A stretch of DNA of 64,000 bases. Origin: Variovorax sp. PBS-H4 (GTDB taxonomy: Bacteria; Pseudomonadota; Gammaproteobacteria; Burkholderiales; Burkholderiaceae_C). Within the stretch, counting starts at the first letter, position 1. Each line of letters begins with the position of its first letter. Of the stretch, positions 36,706 to 46,081 are shown in pieces. The notes under the pieces were generated by a model, which did not search any database, was not told the DNA's origin, and saw only the letters and a program-made list of their open reading frames with translations. The position numbers and the translations under genes are program-made. The DNA lies in assembly GCF_901827205.1 (NCBI RefSeq), contig NZ_LR594675.1:3534001-3598000 (forward strand), given 5' to 3'.

Positions 36706-38931
36706 GTGAGCGCATCGATGCGCGGGCGGCATGGTTCCGCAGGCGCCATCTGGTGGTGCATTGCCATGGGTTTCGCGGCCTACCTCCTGCTGCCCTGGTA
36801 TGCGGTCCAGGACACCAGTTGGTACGAAGCCCTGCCGGACATCTTCAGCGCGGGCGCAGGCGCGAACGGTGTCATGCAGGCCATGCTGCAGGAACGCGTC
36901 TGGCTCTGGATCGGCGTTGCCGGCCTGGTCATCTGCGCCCTCGGGGCCTTGCTGCGTCCAGGGCACGCACAGGGCGCGATGCTCCTGGCCGGTGGTGCGG
37001 TGGGTTTTCTCGGCCTCGCATCGACCGGCTTCCTGATCGGGTCCAAAGGCTGGTCGTTCGCAGCCCTCGAGGCGCGTCTCGGGGAACTGCCGGTGCACCA
37101 GTTCGGCATCGGCGCTGGCGGCTTCATCGCGGTTGCCGCACTGCTGCTGCTCGCCGCCTTCGGACTGGCACGCATGGGTTGCTTTCGTGGCGACCTGTTC
37201 GTCTCCGCGGCGGTGATCGGTTGCGGTGCGTTGATGGCGCTGTTCATCGCCTACCCGGTGAGCAAGGCGCTGGCGAGCGCTTTCCTCGATGAGGATGGAC
37301 ACGTTTCGATCATTGCCCTTCTCGGTCGAATCGGCACGGAGCAGGTCTGGGGACTTGGCTGCCTGGCCGGCGGAGTGCGCTGCGGCGTGGCCTGGAACAC
37401 GCTCGCCCTGGCGCTTCTCACGGCCTCCGGCACGACCGTGCTCGGCACTCTGCTCGCGCTGATGGCGGAGCGCGGCGGCCGGCGATGGCGCCGGCCCCTG
37501 GGCGTGCTCGCCGTGCTGCCGATCATCACGCCGCCGTTCGTCGTCGGCCTCGGCCTGATCCTGCTGTTCGGGCGCGCCGGCGTGGTCAATCAATGGCTCG
37601 AAAGTACCTTGGGCATCGAGCCGACGCGCTGGTTCTATGGCCTGCCGGGCATCCTGGTGGCGCAGCTTTTCGCCTTCACACCGATTGCATTCATGATCAT
37701 GCGCGGCGTGGTCCAGGGGGTCGCACCGAGCCTCGAGGAGGCCGCCTTGATGCTGCGAGCCGACCGTCGCCGCACCTTCTTCACGATCACCTTGCCCCTC
37801 ATTGCGCCCGGACTGGCCAATGCATTCCTCGTGGGCTTCATCGAGAGCATCGCCGACTTCGGCAATCCCGTCGTCGTGGGCGGCCAGTTCTCGGTGCTGT
37901 CGACCGACATCTTCTTCGCCATCGTCGGGGCGCAATTCGACCAGGGGCGTGCGGCTGCCCTGGCGTGGGTGCTGACCTTCTTCGCGCTCGGCGTGTTCGC
38001 GATCCAGCGCGCGCTGCTCGGCAAGCGCAGCTTCACCACGGTCACCGGCAAGGGCGACGCGGGCGTTCCGATGGCGCTGCCGACCGGTGTGCGGCGTGCC
38101 ATCCAGTTCATTGCCCTGCCATGGATTGCCTTCACCGTCGTGGTTTACCTGTTCGCCTTTGCAGGCGGCTTCGTCCAGACCTGGGGCCGGGACTACACCT
38201 TGACGCTGCGCCACTTCCATACGGCCTTTGCGCTCGAATGGGGCCAGTTCGGCATGGTCTGGGCCGGCACTGCCTGGCACTCGCTGATCACGACAGTCAA
38301 GCTTGCGGCCATCGCGGCTCCCCTCACGGCGGCACTCGGGCTGCTGATCGCATGGCTGCTGGCGCGCAACAGCTTCAGGGGACAGGGCGGCTTCGAGTTC
38401 GGCACGCTGCTCGCCTTCGCCATCCCGGGAACGGTGCTGGGCGTGAGCTATATCCTGGCCTTCAATGTGCCGCCGCTCGAGTTGACCGGCACGGGCCTGA
38501 TCATCGTGCTGTGCTTCATGTTCAGGAATCTCCCGGTCGGGGTGCGTGCCGGGACTGCAGCTTTCAAGCAGATCGACCGGTCGCTCGACGAAGCTTCGCT
38601 GATGCTGCGCGCCTCGACGTCGCAAACCCTGTTCAAGGTTGTGCTGCCGCTGCTGAAGCCGGCCCTGGCCACGGCCCTGGTCTACAGCTTCGTGCGCGCG
38701 ATGACCACGGTGAGCGCGGTCATCTTCCTCGTGACGGCCGAGAACGAACTGGCCACCACCTACATCATCAGCCGCGTCGGCAACGGAGACTACGGCGTGG
38801 CACTGGCCTATTGCACGGTCATGATGCTGCTGATGGGCCTGGCGATCGCGCTGGTGCGATTCCTGGTCGGCGAGCGCAGGCTCGGGCGACGCCAGGCCGT
38901 GGCGCCCGCCATCGGCCTGGCGACACACTGA
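36706..38931 (+). CDS. ABC transporter permease with two permease units
   Basis: A 741-residue inner-membrane protein. Two binding-protein-dependent permease units are visible, each with its coupling loop (SLEEAALMLRADRRRTFFTI; SLDEASLMLRAS). They are preceded by an extra N-terminal region of about 200 residues with four or five additional helices (WWCIAMGFAAYLLLPWYA). This layout is known for FbpB-like iron and phosphonate transporters. The GTG start lies one base after the stop of the binding-protein gene, so the two are coupled. Confidence 0.9.
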   Translation: MSASMRGRHGSAGAIWWCIAMGFAAYLLLPWYAVQDTSWYEALPDIFSAGAGANGVMQAMLQERVWLWIGVAGLVICALGALLRPGHAQGAMLLAGGAVGFLGLASTGFLIGSKGWSFAALEARLGELPVHQFGIGAGGFIAVAALLLLAAFGLARMGCFRGDLFVSAAVIGCGALMALFIAYPVSKALASAFLDEDGHVSIIALLGRIGTEQVWGLGCLAGGVRCGVAWNTLALALLTASGTTVLGTLLALMAERGGRRWRRPLGVLAVLPIITPPFVVGLGLILLFGRAGVVNQWLESTLGIEPTRWFYGLPGILVAQLFAFTPIAFMIMRGVVQGVAPSLEEAALMLRADRRRTFFTITLPLIAPGLANAFLVGFIESIADFGNPVVVGGQFSVLSTDIFFAIVGAQFDQGRAAALAWVLTFFALGVFAIQRALLGKRSFTTVTGKGDAGVPMALPTGVRRAIQFIALPWIAFTVVVYLFAFAGGFVQTWGRDYTLTLRHFHTAFALEWGQFGMVWAGTAWHSLITTVKLAAIAAPLTAALGLLIAWLLARNSFRGQGGFEFGTLLAFAIPGTVLGVSYILAFNVPPLELTGTGLIIVLCFMFRNLPVGVRAGTAAFKQIDRSLDEASLMLRASTSQTLFKVVLPLLKPALATALVYSFVRAMTTVSAVIFLVTAENELATTYIISRVGNGDYGVALAYCTVMMLLMGLAIALVRFLVGERRLGRRQAVAPAIGLATH

Positions 38932-38949
38932 AGCAAGACACGAGAAGAC

Positions 38950-39999
38950 ATGATGAGCACCGGCATCGAACTTCGCGACATCACCAAGCGCTACGGCGAC
39001 GATCCGCGCGGAGCGCTGGCGGTCAAGGGCATCAGCTTCGAGGTGCCCAAGGGCACGCTCACCACCATCCTCGGGCCTTCCGGCTGCGGCAAGACCACCA
39101 CCTTGCGCATGATCGCCGGCCTGGAGACGCCGAGTTCGGGCAGGATCATCATGGGCGGGCGGGACGTGACCACGCTGGGCCCGGCGGAGCGCAACGTGAG
39201 CATGATGTTCCAGAGCTACGCCCTCTTTCCGCACATGAACGTGATCGACAACGTCGGCTACGGCCCGAGGATGAGCGGGATGCGAAGGCAAGAGGCCCGC
39301 GCACGGGCTCGCGACGCATTGCATGGCGTCGGGCTCGTCGACTACGACGATCGCTTGCCCAGCGAGCTGTCGGGCGGCCAGCAGCAGCGAGTGGCACTCG
39401 CCCGGGCACTGGTGCTCGAACCCGAGGTCCTGCTGTTCGATGAACCCTTGTCGAACCTCGATGCACGACTGCGCCGCGAGATGCGCGAGGAGATCCGCAA
39501 CCTGCAGCAGCGCCTCGGCCTGACAGTCGCCTACGTCACCCACGACCAGACCGAAGCGCTGGCAGTGAGCGACCAGATCATCGTGATGGACCACGGCGTG
39601 ATCGCGCAGCGCGGCAGCCCGCAACAGCTCTACGGTCATCCGGAAAGCGAATTCGTTGCCGCGTTCATGGGCGAGGCCATGGTCTTCCCGGCCCTTGCCC
39701 ATGCCGACGGGCGGGTCGACCTCGGGCCGCTGACGCTGCCGTCCAGGCACAACATCGCGCCCGGCATCGTCAAGGTCGCCGTGCGGCCTGAGGCCTGGCT
39801 CATCGACGCGGCGGTCGGACTCCCTGCGACCGTGCGCAAAGTGGTCTACCTGGGCAGCTTCCACGAGTATGTTTTCGAGACGGAACTGGGCGCGGTGTTT
39901 GTCGTCTCACCCGATCTTTCGCGACCTCTCGTCATCGGCGCGCGAACCAATTTGTCCCTGGCCGCCCACGGCGTTTCCGTTGTGCCGGCGGCCGCATGA
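38950..39999 (+). CDS. ABC transporter ATP-binding protein (FbpC/PotA type)
   Basis: A 349-residue ATPase: Walker A GPSGCGKT, signature LSGGQQQRVALARAL, Walker B VLLFDEPLSNLD, switch His in VTHDQTEAL. A C-terminal regulatory TOBE-like domain follows from about residue 240 (VKVAVRPEAWLI). It energises the preceding permease. The last gene of this transporter converges with the cyclase gene at 40018. Confidence 0.93.
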   Translation: MMSTGIELRDITKRYGDDPRGALAVKGISFEVPKGTLTTILGPSGCGKTTTLRMIAGLETPSSGRIIMGGRDVTTLGPAERNVSMMFQSYALFPHMNVIDNVGYGPRMSGMRRQEARARARDALHGVGLVDYDDRLPSELSGGQQQRVALARALVLEPEVLLFDEPLSNLDARLRREMREEIRNLQQRLGLTVAYVTHDQTEALAVSDQIIVMDHGVIAQRGSPQQLYGHPESEFVAAFMGEAMVFPALAHADGRVDLGPLTLPSRHNIAPGIVKVAVRPEAWLIDAAVGLPATVRKVVYLGSFHEYVFETELGAVFVVSPDLSRPLVIGARTNLSLAAHGVSVVPAAA

Positions 40000-40017
40000 G
40001 TCGTTTGGAAGCGCTGG

Positions 40018-43000
40018 TCAGAGCATGTCACGCGTGCGCTCGGCACGCTCCAGATGCCAGCGCATGTCCATGGCCTCGAAGGCAGCGCAGGCGGCATCGA
40101 GCAGCCGCTGCGCCTCGGGAACACGGCCCCTGCCCACCTCGATCTGCGCCCGGCACAGCTGCGTCGCCGCCGCCTCGTGCGCCGAACCGCGCACCTGTGC
40201 CGAGCGTTCGGCGCGCCCGAGGTAGTGCTCGGTACGCGAGAAGTCATTGAGCTTGGCGGCAGCGCGGGCCAGCGCCCGGCATCCGAGGGCCTCGCCTATC
40301 CGATCGTGCTGGCGTACCCGCATGAACAGGCGCGCCGCATGGTGCCTCGCCTCCTCGGTGCGGCCGCTGGCGACCGCGCCGTCGACGAGCCAGCCGTGGT
40401 TGAGCGAGGTGGCGAGCGCGCCTCTGCGCGCCTCGATCCACGCGGTGGCGTCGCGTACCGCCTGCAGGGCCTCGGGATCGCGCGTCAGCGTCCATTGCGC
40501 ATAGCCGGCCAGCGCGCGCCCCATGGCGAGCTGCTGGCGGCTCTTCACATGCTCGGCAATCTCCGACGCGCGCTCGGCCACGCTCAGCGCCTCTTCCCAA
40601 CGCCCTTGCCACTGGTAGACGACGCTGATCCAGTGGCGCACCGATGCCGAGACCTGGTGCAGCGAATCGCCCACCAGCAGCAAGGCCTCGGCGAAGCACT
40701 CGTCGGCCAGGGAGAAACGGCCCTGGTCGCCAAGCAGGTAGCCTTTGCAGGCAAGGGCGTATGCGGAGCCGACGGCGAGGCTGCTGCCGGGCCGGCGCTG
40801 GCGCCGCTTGCTGTCGACCGCCGAGTCCAGCAGCACCAGTGCCCGGCCGTAGTCGCCGGCCGCCAGCAATGCCTGGCCCAGCGTGGCACGCACCTGGGCG
40901 GCGAGGCGGGCATCGCCGATCTGCGAGGCGAGATCGAGTGCGGCTTCGCAGTGCGCGATCGCCGCCTTCGACATGCCCTTGGCATAGCAGATGTAGCCGA
41001 GCCAGTAGGACGCCCGCGCGATCGCGTCCATGCTGGCGCTCTGGCGCGCCAGCGCCAGCCCGCGCTCGAAGATCGCCACGCCGTCGGCCAGCCCGAGAGG
41101 ATCGAAGACACAGGCCATGCCCAGCTTCTGCGCGATCGCGCACCAGCGCAGCGCCAGCTCGCGCGAGGGTTGACGCGACACCAGCTCGTCGAGGGCCTTC
41201 AGCGCCGCGGAGTACTGGGCACGGGCGCGGTCCAGCGCCGACGCGGCCATGGCCTTGTCGCCGGCCAATTCTGCGTAGCGTGCCGCCGGCTCGCCAAGAG
41301 CGGCAGCAGCGCAGTGGTAGGCCAGGGCTTCGTAGAGCTCCTCCTGGGCCGGACCTTCGCCGCGGCTTTCGAGCACCTGCGCGATGCGGCGATGCATATC
41401 GCGGCGCCGGTGCAGGCCGACTGCTTCGTAGATCACGTCGCGGGTGATGCCGTGCTTGAAGCGCAGCGTCCCCGGCTGCTCGCCTGCAAAGACGAAATCC
41501 TGCTCTGCCAATGCAACCACCAGCGGATCGTCAGCGCCATGCCCGGTGAGCCGTTCGAGCAGCCACGCCGGAAAGACGCTGCCGATGACGGCCGCCGCCC
41601 GCAGCACTTCGGCCTGCACCGGGGGCAGGCGCTCGACCCGCGATTCGATCAGCGCCGTGAGCCAGGCCGCGCTGCCCAGGCGAAGCTCGCGCAGCCATTG
41701 CCCGCCTTGCGCCGACGCCGAATGGCAGAGCTCCTCGATGAACAGCGGGATGCCGCCGGCGTAGCGCTGGATCTCGGCCACGACGAAGGGATCGGCGCCG
41801 GGCAGCAGGTGCCGCGTCGCGCGGGCGGCCTCGCCGTCATCCAGCGGCTGCAGCTCGAGCGTGGTAACGGGCGCGAGCAAGAGGCTGTCGCCGACTGCCG
41901 CCCGCGTCATGGCAACGACCAGGATCGGGCCTTGCAGCGACAGCACCGCATCGAGCGCCTGCTGGCTGGCCTCGTCCGCCCATTGCCAGTCGTCCACCAC
42001 CAGCATCAGTGGCTGGCGGGACGCGAGCTGTCCGAACAGGTTTCGCAGCGCCGGCACCGCGGCGCCGGGACTGAGCTGGCGTGCCTCTTCGCGCGGCGCC
42101 ACGAGCTGCCGCGCCTGGGCCAGCACCATCGCGGCGCCCTCCTCCTGCTCCAGCGCGGCCAGCAGCGGATGCGCCTGCGCCGGCGCGGCCGGCAAGCCCG
42201 GCGACAGGCCGAACAGCGCGCGCAGCATCTGCAGGAAGGGCTGCAGGGGCTCGGCGAGGTAGGTGCCGCAGTAGCCTTGGAGCACGAGGCATTCGCCAGC
42301 GGCGGCGTGGCGCCGCAGCTCGTCCACCAGGCGCGTCTTGCCGACCCCGGGACCGCCCGACACGGCGACGCACTGCGGCGCGCCGGCAATCGCCAGCCGC
42401 AGGCGATCGCGCAGCAGCCGCAGCGCCGGCTCGCGGCCGACGAAGGGACACAGGCTGCGCCGCTCCATCGCCTCCTGGTGCGTGGGCGCGGCAGCGCGCC
42501 CCAGCACCCGGCGCACGGCCAGCGGCGGCGTGCGGCCCTTGAGCTGCACCAGGGCGGGTTCGCTGGAGGTGAAGAACTGTGCATGCGGCCCGAGCGTCTC
42601 CTCGCTCACGCAGATGTCGTCGCGCTCGGCAAGGTCCGACAGGCGCGCTGCGATATTCGGCACGTTACCCAGCAACTCGAAGCGGCCGCGCTCCACATCG
42701 CCGTCCGATATGAGCACAAGCCCGGCGTGGATGCCGGAATGCAGTGTCAGCGCGCCGGCCGGGAATTGGGCGCCTGCGATGGCGAGCCGGCTCACCGCCG
42801 CGTGCAGCTCGAGCGCGGCCTCGGTCGCCCGGCGCCCGTCGTCCTCGCGCGTCTCGGGATAGCCGAAGAACGCCAGCACGCCGTCCCCCTGGATCCGGGC
42901 GATGTTGCCGCCGTGGCGCGGGATGATCTCGCGGCAGAGCCGGCGCAGCTGCGCGAGCATGTCGGCGTAGAGCTCCGACTCCATCAACTCGCCGAGGCGG

Positions 43001-43110
43001 GTTGACTCGGAGAGATCTGAAAAGAGGATGGTCAGGTACCGGCGGCGCCCGGAGGCGTCGTCGGTCGATTCCACCTCTACCGTCGGTTCTTCTTCGAAGG
43101 ATCGGAGCAT
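40018..43110 (-). CDS. Class III adenylate/guanylate cyclase with AAA ATPase and TPR repeats
   Basis: A 1,030-residue signalling protein. Residues 20-190 form a class III cyclase domain with metal-binding aspartates in FSDLSES and IQGDGVLAFFG. Residues about 220-500 form a STAND-like AAA ATPase with Walker A GGPGVGKT (near 255) and Walker B LMLVVDD (near 370). The rest is TPR-like helical repeat (AIAHCEAALDLASQIGDARL, RALVLLDSAVDS). Such proteins are predicted signal-transduction ATPases; the ligand and the nucleotide made are unknown. It stands alone, transcribed away from the 31-codon ORF at 43228. Confidence 0.87.
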   Translation of the reverse strand: MLRSFEEEPTVEVESTDDASGRRRYLTILFSDLSESTRLGELMESELYADMLAQLRRLCREIIPRHGGNIARIQGDGVLAFFGYPETREDDGRRATEAALELHAAVSRLAIAGAQFPAGALTLHSGIHAGLVLISDGDVERGRFELLGNVPNIAARLSDLAERDDICVSEETLGPHAQFFTSSEPALVQLKGRTPPLAVRRVLGRAAAPTHQEAMERRSLCPFVGREPALRLLRDRLRLAIAGAPQCVAVSGGPGVGKTRLVDELRRHAAAGECLVLQGYCGTYLAEPLQPFLQMLRALFGLSPGLPAAPAQAHPLLAALEQEEGAAMVLAQARQLVAPREEARQLSPGAAVPALRNLFGQLASRQPLMLVVDDWQWADEASQQALDAVLSLQGPILVVAMTRAAVGDSLLLAPVTTLELQPLDDGEAARATRHLLPGADPFVVAEIQRYAGGIPLFIEELCHSASAQGGQWLRELRLGSAAWLTALIESRVERLPPVQAEVLRAAAVIGSVFPAWLLERLTGHGADDPLVVALAEQDFVFAGEQPGTLRFKHGITRDVIYEAVGLHRRRDMHRRIAQVLESRGEGPAQEELYEALAYHCAAAALGEPAARYAELAGDKAMAASALDRARAQYSAALKALDELVSRQPSRELALRWCAIAQKLGMACVFDPLGLADGVAIFERGLALARQSASMDAIARASYWLGYICYAKGMSKAAIAHCEAALDLASQIGDARLAAQVRATLGQALLAAGDYGRALVLLDSAVDSKRRQRRPGSSLAVGSAYALACKGYLLGDQGRFSLADECFAEALLLVGDSLHQVSASVRHWISVVYQWQGRWEEALSVAERASEIAEHVKSRQQLAMGRALAGYAQWTLTRDPEALQAVRDATAWIEARRGALATSLNHGWLVDGAVASGRTEEARHHAARLFMRVRQHDRIGEALGCRALARAAAKLNDFSRTEHYLGRAERSAQVRGSAHEAAATQLCRAQIEVGRGRVPEAQRLLDAACAAFEAMDMRWHLERAERTRDML

Positions 43111-43227
43111 GTGTCAAGGCCAAGGGAAGCATGCGGTCCGAGCCCGCCTGCGCTGGGCCAGACCTAATACCTTCGTAGTCTAGGCGGTGGCACGGCAATT
43201 GGAAGCGTCGGGTATCCCACAAAAGCG

Positions 43228-43323
43228 TTACGCCGTCCAGCACGCCGGTGACGCGAACGAGAGCGCAGCCAGGGCGGCAACGGTCAGGGCGCCGGTACGC
43301 AGCATTGAGCGACGCTGCATCAT
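43228..43323 (-). CDS. 31-codon ORF resembling a bare signal peptide
   Basis: ATG ATG, then a basic stretch (QRRSMLRTG) and a hydrophobic core (ALTVAALAALSFA), ending with PACWTA and a stop. A GAGGAA ribosome-binding site lies at the right distance upstream. It directly follows the methyltransferase gene on the same strand with a 32-base gap. It may be a real small membrane peptide or the surviving N-terminus of a lost exported protein. I do not recognise it. Confidence 0.35.
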   Translation of the reverse strand: MMQRRSMLRTGALTVAALAALSFASPACWTA

Positions 43324-43355
43324 CGAATGTTCCTCATCGCCGGACGTGTCATGCG

Positions 43356-44222
43356 TCATCCCGGTCGGCGCGCTGCCGTGAGCAGCAGTTCGTTGGGGCC
43401 TTCCCAGCCCGCGGGCGTGTCGAAGGCACGCAGTTGCTCTCGGATGTCATCCCACGCCGCGTTGGCAGCCTCCTCGCCGAGACCGGAGAGGATCTGCAGG
43501 ATGGGACTCGCCGAGCTGCGGACGAAAGCCAGGTAGTCGTCGACCGACGGCATAGGGAAGCTCGCATCCACTGCTGTCGTCGCGACGTCACGGAATCCCG
43601 CCTCGTGAAAGAGCGCGTCGATGTGGCCGGGTCGCGCCAGGCTGAACAGGCTGCCGGCCGCAAAGGGATCGGGCGCGGGACGGCCCGCGTGCCTGAGCGC
43701 CGTGCCCATGAGAATCCTCAGGCACGGATTCCTCTCCGGGCCCGAGAACACGATGGTGCATACGCCACCCCCCGGTCGAAGCGCGCGGCGCATCTCGCGC
43801 AGACCCTGCAACGCGTCCGGGAAAAGCATCAGCCCCAGCCGGCAGACCACCGCATCGAAGGATGCCTCTTCGACCTGCAGATCCTCGCCGTCTGCCACGC
43901 GGCACTGCACATGGTCGAAGCCGGCACGCCGAACGCGGTCCCGGGCACGCGCAATGATCGCGGTCGACAAATCGGTCGCGACAACCGCGCCCGAAGGGCC
44001 GACCCGCTCGGCAAGGTCCAGTGTCTGGTCTCCGGCCCCGGCCGCCACGTCGAGCACCCGCGACCCCGCCACCACCCCGGCCATGGCGATCATGGCCTCG
44101 GTCGAAGTGCGCAGCCATGCCCGCAGCGCTGGCGAATGCGTGTCCCAGCCCGCTGCAGCGGCGTCCCACTGGGTCCGCATCGACGCCTTGAAGGCCCGTG
44201 TGTCTGTTCCGGATGTGTTCAT
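43356..44222 (-). CDS. Class I SAM-dependent methyltransferase
   Basis: A 288-residue methyltransferase of the UbiE/Methyltransf_11 group. Motif I is VLDVAAGAGDQTLDLAE, followed by VVATDLSTAIIARAR and the acidic SAM-binding segment VADGEDLQV. It is divergent from a LysR regulator with a 63-base gap and so is probably its target. ATG 44222 gives the usual length. Methyl acceptor unknown. Confidence 0.85.
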   Translation of the reverse strand: MNTSGTDTRAFKASMRTQWDAAAAGWDTHSPALRAWLRTSTEAMIAMAGVVAGSRVLDVAAGAGDQTLDLAERVGPSGAVVATDLSTAIIARARDRVRRAGFDHVQCRVADGEDLQVEEASFDAVVCRLGLMLFPDALQGLREMRRALRPGGGVCTIVFSGPERNPCLRILMGTALRHAGRPAPDPFAAGSLFSLARPGHIDALFHEAGFRDVATTAVDASFPMPSVDDYLAFVRSSASPILQILSGLGEEAANAAWDDIREQLRAFDTPAGWEGPNELLLTAARRPG

Positions 44223-44285
44223 GCCTTCAGCGTAAGTGACAGAACGCTTGGGTGTAAGCCGCAAAACTGCAAAATGGGAGCCGCA

Positions 44286-45197
44286 ATGGCGCATACCCCT
44301 CAAGACTTCGACTGGGACGACCTGAAGCACCTGTTGGCGGTCGCGCGCCATGGCAGCACGCTGGCGGCGGGCCGTGCGCTGGGCCTCGACCAGTCGACGG
44401 TGCAACGGCGATTGACGGAACTCGAACGGCGCTTCGGACAAGCGTTGGTGCAGCGGCAGCCGAGCGGGTACCGGCTGACCGAGTTCGGACAGGCCTTGTT
44501 GCCGCACGCCGAGCGCATCGAGGACGCGGTGGCGGTGTTCAAGCAGCACGTCGCGACAGCCGCCGCCGAGGTCGCAGGGATCATCCGCGTCACATGTCCG
44601 GAGCCCATCGTCTACCGGATCACCCAGTCAACCTTGTTGGAGAGGTTTCGCGAACGTCATCCGGCGCTGGACGTGCACTTCGTCATGAGCGACAAGTACA
44701 TCGACCTGTCAAAGGGCGAAGCCGACGTGGCCCTTCGTTCCGGTGATACGGATGATGGTGAACTCGTCGGGCGAAAGATCGGCGACTCCCTCTGGGCGGT
44801 CTATGCCAGCAGCACGTACATCGAGCGCCACGGGCGCCCGCAAGGAATCGAAGACCTGGCGAACCACGCGCTGGTGGGATTCGACGACACCATGGCCAGG
44901 CACCGCATCGCGGCGTGGCTGCGAAAGATCGCACCGGAGGCGGCGCTCGTCGCACGAAGCAACAGCGTGCTGGGCCTGGTCTACTCGGTCAAGGCCGGCG
45001 TGGGCGTCGCCCCGTTGCCGATCGCGCTCGGCGATGCGGAACCCGATCTGGTGCGGGTGACCGAGCCGGTCGCCGAACTGACACGGGTATGGCGCATGCT
45101 GACAACCCCCGAGCTGCGACGCACTCCGCGCGTCGCCGCGTTCTTCGATTTCATCGTGGGCGAAATCGACACGCTTCGGCCGATCATCACTGGATGA
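44286..45197 (+). CDS. LysR-family transcriptional regulator
   Basis: A 303-residue LysR regulator: HTH in the first 65 residues (LKHLLAVARHGSTLAAGRAL, LDQSTVQRRLTELERRFG) and a co-inducer domain after about residue 90. ATG 44286 has GGGAG ten bases upstream; an ATG at 44274 is less likely. The intergenic gap to the divergent methyltransferase holds a short direct repeat GCAAAACTGCAAAA. The co-inducer is unknown. Confidence 0.9.
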   Translation: MAHTPQDFDWDDLKHLLAVARHGSTLAAGRALGLDQSTVQRRLTELERRFGQALVQRQPSGYRLTEFGQALLPHAERIEDAVAVFKQHVATAAAEVAGIIRVTCPEPIVYRITQSTLLERFRERHPALDVHFVMSDKYIDLSKGEADVALRSGDTDDGELVGRKIGDSLWAVYASSTYIERHGRPQGIEDLANHALVGFDDTMARHRIAAWLRKIAPEAALVARSNSVLGLVYSVKAGVGVAPLPIALGDAEPDLVRVTEPVAELTRVWRMLTTPELRRTPRVAAFFDFIVGEIDTLRPIITG

Positions 45198-45278
45198 CAC
45201 GCGCGCACGTGTTCGCTCGCCGACGTGCCCCGGAACCGCCTTGCTCAACACCAACGGCCGGTTGCGCCCGCTTGGGGT

Positions 45279-46081
45279 TCAGGCGACCAGCTGACCTCCG
45301 CTGACGTCGATGACGCTTCCACTCACGTAGCCGCTCTTCATCGCGAAGATGTACGCGAGCGCGACTTCCTCAGCGCTGGCAATCCGCTGCAGCGGGACCT
45401 TGGCGGCGATCTTCTTCACGAAGTCTTCTTTTGCGGCGGGCGTCATTGCGTCGTAGGTCGTGGTGGCTGTGACACCGGGTGCAACGGCGTTCAGGCGACG
45501 CGGCGCAAGCTCCTTGGCCAGTTGCCGCACGCAAGCCTCGATCGCCGCGTTCACCGCCGAAATGGCGGAGTGGTTTGCCATCGTTCCGCGGCTGGCCACA
45601 CCGGAGGTCAGCGTGATCGTCCCGCCGCTCGCCAGGTGCGGTAGCGCGGCCTTGACGACACGGTACTGGCTGAAGAACTTGCCGTTGCAGTACGCCACTT
45701 CGGCCAACCCGCCGAAGATGTCCTGCAGCGGATTGGCGAAGCCGTGGTCCACGCGCATGCGATGCGAGACCGCCACATCGATGCCCTGTTCGAGCAAGGA
45801 CGCAGCGCAGGCCGAAGCCAGCGCGGTCGGCACCGAAAGCTCTCCCGCCACCGTACCGAAGTCGCCAATGGCCGAGGCCGCGGTGCCGATGCAGAACGGC
45901 GGCATCAGGTCGTAGAAGAAGCCGTTGAAGTGATCGGGCGCGAAGAGCACCACCAGCTCGGGCGCGAAGGCCCGCACCCTGTCGCGCACCGCTTCGATCT
46001 GCGCGTCGATCTCGGCCACGGCCCCCGCGGCCGGGTCCAGGCGCCCGCGCAGCGGCGTGTGTGAGATGCGAGCACCTTCAT
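45279..46081 (-). pseudogene. Chimera: N-terminus of mhpB-like extradiol dioxygenase joined to C-terminus of an SDR
   Basis: From ATG 46081 the sequence begins as a 2,3-dihydroxyphenylpropionate 1,2-dioxygenase (MhpB). A one-base deletion at about codon 5 shifts the frame; in the shifted frame it continues ISHTPLRGRLDPAAGA, then FAPDHFNGFFYDLMPPFC and VDHGFANPL. Near 45693 it changes abruptly, in frame, into the C-terminal half of a short-chain dehydrogenase (GKFFSQYRVVKAALPHL, TLTSGVASRG, VIDVSGGQLVA). The dioxygenase loses about two thirds of its length and the SDR loses its NAD-binding N-terminus, so neither activity can be expected. The ATG overlaps the stop of the upstream mhpE-like remnant by ATGA, a relic of an mhp operon. 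Confidence 0.8.

Noticed and set aside
36613..39864. Minus-strand open frame of about 1,080 codons opposite the ABC genes
   Set aside because: No recognisable domain and full overlap with three well-supported ABC genes.
40054..43005. Plus-strand open frame of about 980 codons opposite the cyclase-ATPase gene
   Set aside because: Low-complexity shadow; the minus-strand protein has cyclase and Walker motifs.
45279..46019. A normal SDR gene starting at the GTG at 46019
   Set aside because: The first 108 residues are dioxygenase, not SDR; the nucleotide-binding GxxxGxG is missing, so it is called a chimera.
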